DNA of 8,284 nucleotides, taken from the NCBI GenBank assembly GCA_937888765.1, contig CALASU010000255.1, forward strand, positions 1 to 8,284, written 5' to 3'. The DNA comes from an uncultured Clostridia bacterium. Its GTDB lineage: Bacteria > Bacillota > Clostridia > Lachnospirales > Anaerotignaceae. The notes beneath the pieces were generated by a model, which was not told the origin of the DNA, did not search any database, and saw nothing but the letters and a program-made list of their open reading frames with translations. Each line of letters starts with the position of its first letter. Within the stretch, counting starts at the first letter, position 1. Below, piece by piece: positions 6,055 through 8,284 of this stretch. Position numbers and translations under genes: made by a program.

Positions 6055-6080
6055 TGAACCTTTCTGCCTCCAGCTACGTC
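6055..6080 (+). promoter_or_regulatory. ECF-sigma-type promoter of the sigma factor gene (probable autoregulation)
   Basis: TGAACC (6055-6060), continued by TTT, is separated by 16 bases from CGTC (6077-6080), continued by TATA. An AAC-containing -35 with a CGTC/CGTA -10 at this spacing is the classic layout of Bacillus-type ECF sigma promoters. ECF sigma genes commonly drive their own expression. There is no sigma-A pair at good spacing in the same gap; the TATAAT at 6044 has no -35. Confidence 0.65.
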
Positions 6081-6087
6081 TATATTA

Positions 6088-6102
6088 GTGAAAGCGCTTT
6101 TA
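6088..6102 (+). repeat. Palindromic element shared by the leaders of both sigma genes, copy 1
   Basis: AGTGAAAGCGCTTTTA contains the 10-bp palindrome AAAGCGCTTT (6091-6100). A related AGTGAAAGCTTTCA occurs at 7517-7530, in the same place between promoter and ribosome site of the second sigma gene. It could be an operator or a small mRNA hairpin; the match is short. Confidence 0.3.
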
Positions 6103-6124
6103 GTAAACACAAGGAGGTGATGAT

Positions 6125-7411
6125 ATGACCGAATTTGAAATACTGCTGAATGAATGTAAAAATGCTGTCGAACGGTTCGTGTGGTTTAAGCTGTCATCGA
6201 AACCCGACGCAGATGACATCTTGCAGGAAACCTATCTGACCGCTTTTCAGAAATTTGATACACTTGCAGATAAATCCCATTTCAAAGCGTGGATAATCAG
6301 CATTGCCCGAAATAAATGCAATGACTATTACCGCAGAAAAGCGAAAAGTGTTGATGTTTCTATTGATGAGCTAACTGAACAGCCGCTTGCAGCAAGCCGC
6401 TACGGATATGTTGAACAGCACGATGTTTATGATACGCTTGAATCATTATCCGAGAACGATAAACAGATAATCGACCTGTTTTACATTCAAGGCTATAATC
6501 AAAGCGAGATTTCTCAAAGGCTTAATATTCCCGTTGGAACTGTAAAAAGCAGACTTTACACAGCAAGAAACAATTTCAAAAGGTTATATCTGCCTGACGC
6601 GATTTATAGAAAGGTTGATGAAAATATGAAAAAGCTGCCTGAAATTATGCCCGAATATACAATCACAAAGCTTGATAAAGAGCCGTTTTCCGTTAAGTGG
6701 GAGGAACTTATGGGATGGTTTATTGTTCCGAAACTTGGCGAAAAGCTTAACTGGGCAATATACGATTTCCCAAAAAGAAACCGCACAGAATATGATGAAA
6801 TGCAGGTTATAGGTGAAGCAGAAATCCACGGCATTGAGGGCGTAGAAATAACTGCAAAGCAATACGCTCCTATGGATTGCAACAAAACAGATAATGATAA
6901 AATTGCGGAGCGAACCTTTATTGCACAGCTTACTGATACGCACTGTCGTTTTCTTGCTGAAAGCCACATAAGCGGCGAAGTAAAGAAATGCTATACCTTC
7001 CTTGACGGTGATGAGTTTATTCCAAACTGGGGTTTTGGCGAAAACAACTGTGGAAATGAAGTTAATTTGTCTGCAAAGGGCGATATTATTCGTAACGGCA
7101 GTGAAATTACTGCTGTTGATAAGCCGTTTTTACTTGATGTTGTTGGAAGATACGAGATTAAAATTGGCGGTAAATCTTACGATACAATTTGCGTTATGGA
7201 CATCGAAACTTATGATGGCGGTGTTGTCAGTGAACAGTATCTCGACAAGAACGGCAGGACTATTCTCTGGAGAAGGTTTAACCGTAATGACTGGGCAAAA
7301 GACCGCTATAAGAAAAACTGGACGGAAATTCTTCCTGAAAATGAACGTATTACCGTAAACGGTGAGGTTTATGTCCACTGGTATGATTGCATTACCGACT
7401 ATATTCTTTAA
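6125..7411 (+). CDS. ECF-type sigma-70 factor with a long C-terminal extra domain
   Basis: This is a 428-residue RNA polymerase sigma factor. Region 2 is at about 4-73: DADDILQETYLTAFQKF (28-44) gives the core-binding helix and FKAWIISIARNKCNDYYRRKAK (53-74) the -10 recognition helix. Region 4 is at about 104-155: LSENDKQIIDLFY, then a helix-turn-helix with SEISQRLNIPVGTVKSRLYTAR (127-148). Normal ECF factors stop near residue 170, but this one carries about 255 more residues, probably beta-rich, with many aromatic residues and conserved-looking ends such as SYDTICVMDIETYDGG (351-366) and GRTILWRRFNRNDW (377-390). I do not know this domain by name. It may sense a ligand or replace an anti-sigma factor, since none is encoded next to it. 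The ribosome site AAGGAGGTGA (6111-6120) is a full match to the 16S tail, indicating strong translation. An ECF-type promoter precedes it and a terminator follows. Codon style differs from both the thi region and the DUF4062 gene. Confidence 0.9.
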   Translation: MTEFEILLNECKNAVERFVWFKLSSKPDADDILQETYLTAFQKFDTLADKSHFKAWIISIARNKCNDYYRRKAKSVDVSIDELTEQPLAASRYGYVEQHDVYDTLESLSENDKQIIDLFYIQGYNQSEISQRLNIPVGTVKSRLYTARNNFKRLYLPDAIYRKVDENMKKLPEIMPEYTITKLDKEPFSVKWEELMGWFIVPKLGEKLNWAIYDFPKRNRTEYDEMQVIGEAEIHGIEGVEITAKQYAPMDCNKTDNDKIAERTFIAQLTDTHCRFLAESHISGEVKKCYTFLDGDEFIPNWGFGENNCGNEVNLSAKGDIIRNGSEITAVDKPFLLDVVGRYEIKIGGKSYDTICVMDIETYDGGVVSEQYLDKNGRTILWRRFNRNDWAKDRYKKNWTEILPENERITVNGEVYVHWYDCITDYIL

Positions 7412-7418
7412 ACTAAAC

Positions 7419-7448
7419 GCACAGCGGAGAAATCTGCTGTGCATTTTT
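7419..7448 (+). terminator. Intrinsic terminator after the first sigma gene
   Basis: GCACAGCGGA (7419-7428) pairs with TCTGCTGTGC (7433-7442) over 10 bp with one G-T wobble, around a GAAA tetraloop. Five T residues follow at 7444-7448. It begins 8 bases after the stop codon. Confidence 0.86.
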
Positions 7449-7449
7449 A

Positions 7450-7478
7450 TTGACACAATCCTCAAAAAATATTATCAT
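7450..7478 (+). promoter_or_regulatory. Sigma-A promoter for the second sigma gene
   Basis: A perfect TTGACA (7450-7455) is followed after 17 bases by TATCAT (7473-7478). It lies immediately behind the terminator tail, about 66 bases before the next start codon. Unlike the first sigma gene, this one seems to be under the housekeeping sigma factor. No TGAAC/CGTC pair was seen here. Confidence 0.62.
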
Positions 7479-7516
7479 ATAATCACCGAATCAAATCGAA
7501 AAAAATACGACTTATA

Positions 7517-7530
7517 AGTGAAAGCTTTCA
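7517..7530 (+). repeat. Palindromic element shared by the leaders of both sigma genes, copy 2
   Basis: AGTGAAAGCTTTCA contains the perfect 12-bp palindrome TGAAAGCTTTCA (7519-7530). It abuts a second palindrome CTTATAAG (7511-7518). It resembles the element at 6088-6102 and lies just before the ribosome site GAGGTG (7534-7539). Confidence 0.32.
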
Positions 7531-7543
7531 AAAGAGGTGTACT

Positions 7544-8284
7544 ATGCACATAAACGATATTGAAAACACTATGAATTATCTGTTTTCTGCTGCACTTAAG
7601 AAATGCGGAAACTTTGAGGACGCAGAGGATTTAACAAGCGAAACGCTGCTTGCCGCTTTAAAATATCCGAATGAAATAAAGGATATAAAAAAGTGGCTGT
7701 CGGGAGTACTTAACCACAAGTATTACGATATGCTAAGACGGAAATATAAGCTCCCTACGGTAAGCATCAACCTTATTAAAGAGGACATACCCGACTTTGA
7801 GGAAGAACAGGCTGATGTGCCGAGCGATGACGAAATACGCCGTGAGGTTGCATATCTTTCGTGGAAATATCGTGAGGTTATTGTCCGCCACTATCTTAAC
7901 GGTGAAAAGGTCGAGAGCATTGCGGTTAAGCTTGGAATCCCGAAAGGTACGGTGCTGTCAAGGCTGTCCACAGGCAGAGAGCAGATACGGAAAGGATTTG
8001 ATTCTATGGAACGTTACGAAAAACAAAGCTATCAGCCCGAACAGCTTGAAATAACCTGCAACGGCTGTATGGGGCTTAACAACGAGCCTTTTTCTTTGGT
8101 TCAGGGCGATATACTAAAGCAAAACATCCTCATTGCCGCTTATGAAAAGCCTGTTACCTGTGTAGAAATTGCTCTTGCTCTCGGTATTCTTCTGTTTCCC
8201 TATCTATGCGTTGTTGATCAACTCGGTTATGCCCGACGAACAGCTGTTGGGTTTGAAGAGTTTGTGGCCGAACTATTTCTACTT
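7544..8284 (+). CDS. Second sigma-70 family factor, C-terminus replaced at a joint
   Basis: A reading frame opens at ATG 7544, with GAGGTG (7534-7539) as ribosome site, and stays open to the window edge (247 codons). Region 2 lies at about 5-68: FEDAEDLTSETLLAALKY (24-41) and IKKWLSGVLNHKYYDMLRRKYK (48-69). Region 4 lies at about 98-150, with a helix-turn-helix VESIAVKLGIPKGTVLSRLSTGREQI. A C-terminal part follows with QPEQLEITCNGCMGLNNEPFSL and ILIAAYEKPVTCVEIALALGI (195-215), as in a clostridial sigma family that carries a C-terminal helix-turn-helix module. After I215 (8188) the frame no longer looks like that family, which from memory goes on with a PxAYIE-type helix, and another frame takes over. 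The real gene is therefore probably truncated at about 8185, making the encoded tail (216-247) an artefact of the joint. Confidence 0.72.
   Translation, partial: MHINDIENTMNYLFSAALKKCGNFEDAEDLTSETLLAALKYPNEIKDIKKWLSGVLNHKYYDMLRRKYKLPTVSINLIKEDIPDFEEEQADVPSDDEIRREVAYLSWKYREVIVRHYLNGEKVESIAVKLGIPKGTVLSRLSTGREQIRKGFDSMERYEKQSYQPEQLEITCNGCMGLNNEPFSLVQGDILKQNILIAAYEKPVTCVEIALALGILLFPYLCVVDQLGYARRTAVGFEEFVAELFLL
8166..8284 (+). CDS. Probable N-terminal fragment of a MalG-type sugar ABC transporter permease
   Basis: In the frame +1 to the sigma gene, an open stretch from 8166 to the window edge encodes a hydrophobic segment followed by FPIYALLINSVMPDEQLLG (8196-8252) and then KSLWPNYFY. This is the usual opening of the second permease of carbohydrate ABC importers (MalG/UgpE type): a first membrane helix ending in FPIYW-like residues, then S-KPD/MPDE-L and a loop with a P-LWP-NF motif. 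There is no start codon or ribosome site, so its own N-terminus is missing, and it continues beyond the window. The recognisable part begins near 8181; bases before that belong to the sigma gene. The call rests on pattern memory over about 35 residues. Confidence 0.45.

Noticed and set aside
7797..8054. 85-codon plus-strand open frame
   Set aside because: It is an out-of-frame shadow of the second sigma gene, whose helix-turn-helix lies in the frame opened at 7544.

Overview
The window looks like Firmicutes DNA of the class Clostridia. Positions 1 to about 4900 resemble a Lachnospiraceae-type gut anaerobe: strong AGGAGG-type ribosome sites, a thiamin-precursor salvage operon, a DUF445 protein and a DUF3842 protein. 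This is an impression from family content and codon style, not from a search. There are no rRNA genes, tRNA genes, CRISPR arrays or transposase genes.

Positions 1-2641 hold the 3' part of a thiamin pyrimidine operon: thiD (HMP/HMP-P kinase), tenA (aminopyrimidine aminohydrolase) and thiY (pyrimidine-binding lipoprotein). It ends in a clear intrinsic terminator. Together the three products would capture thiamin breakdown pyrimidines outside the cell, deaminate them to HMP and phosphorylate HMP to HMP-PP. The permease and ATPase partners and any TPP riboswitch are not in view.

Positions 2642-4906 start with a near-consensus sigma-A promoter. It is followed by a DUF445 membrane protein, a DUF3842 Rossmann-like protein, and an ECF-transporter substrate-binding (S) subunit. 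The S gene has its own putative promoter and a roughly 140-nt structured leader. The leader contains two copies of a twin-hairpin element in which four different stems carry the same AGAA tetraloop, and the last hairpins overlap an intrinsic terminator. This is the best candidate for an undescribed regulatory system here (an attenuator or riboswitch).

Right after the S gene stop, composition becomes strongly AT-rich. Positions 4907-6032 carry the 3' remnant of an unidentified gene and a complete DUF4062 gene (TIR/deoxyribosyltransferase-like N-terminus plus four paired cysteines), closed by a perfect 10-bp terminator. This looks like a horizontally acquired, possibly defence-related cassette cut at its 5' side.

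Positions 6033-8284 have a third codon style. The first gene is a sigma-70 (ECF-type) factor with a long C-terminal extra domain, apparently autoregulated from an ECF-type promoter (TGAACC-N16-CGTC). After a GAAA-loop terminator and a TTGACA-N17-TATCAT promoter comes a second sigma factor. Its family-like sequence stops abruptly near 8188. From there the sensible reading is another frame that looks like the start of a MalG-type sugar ABC permease. The window is therefore a mosaic with at least two joints (about 4905 and about 8185), and the second could be a deletion or an assembly chimera.
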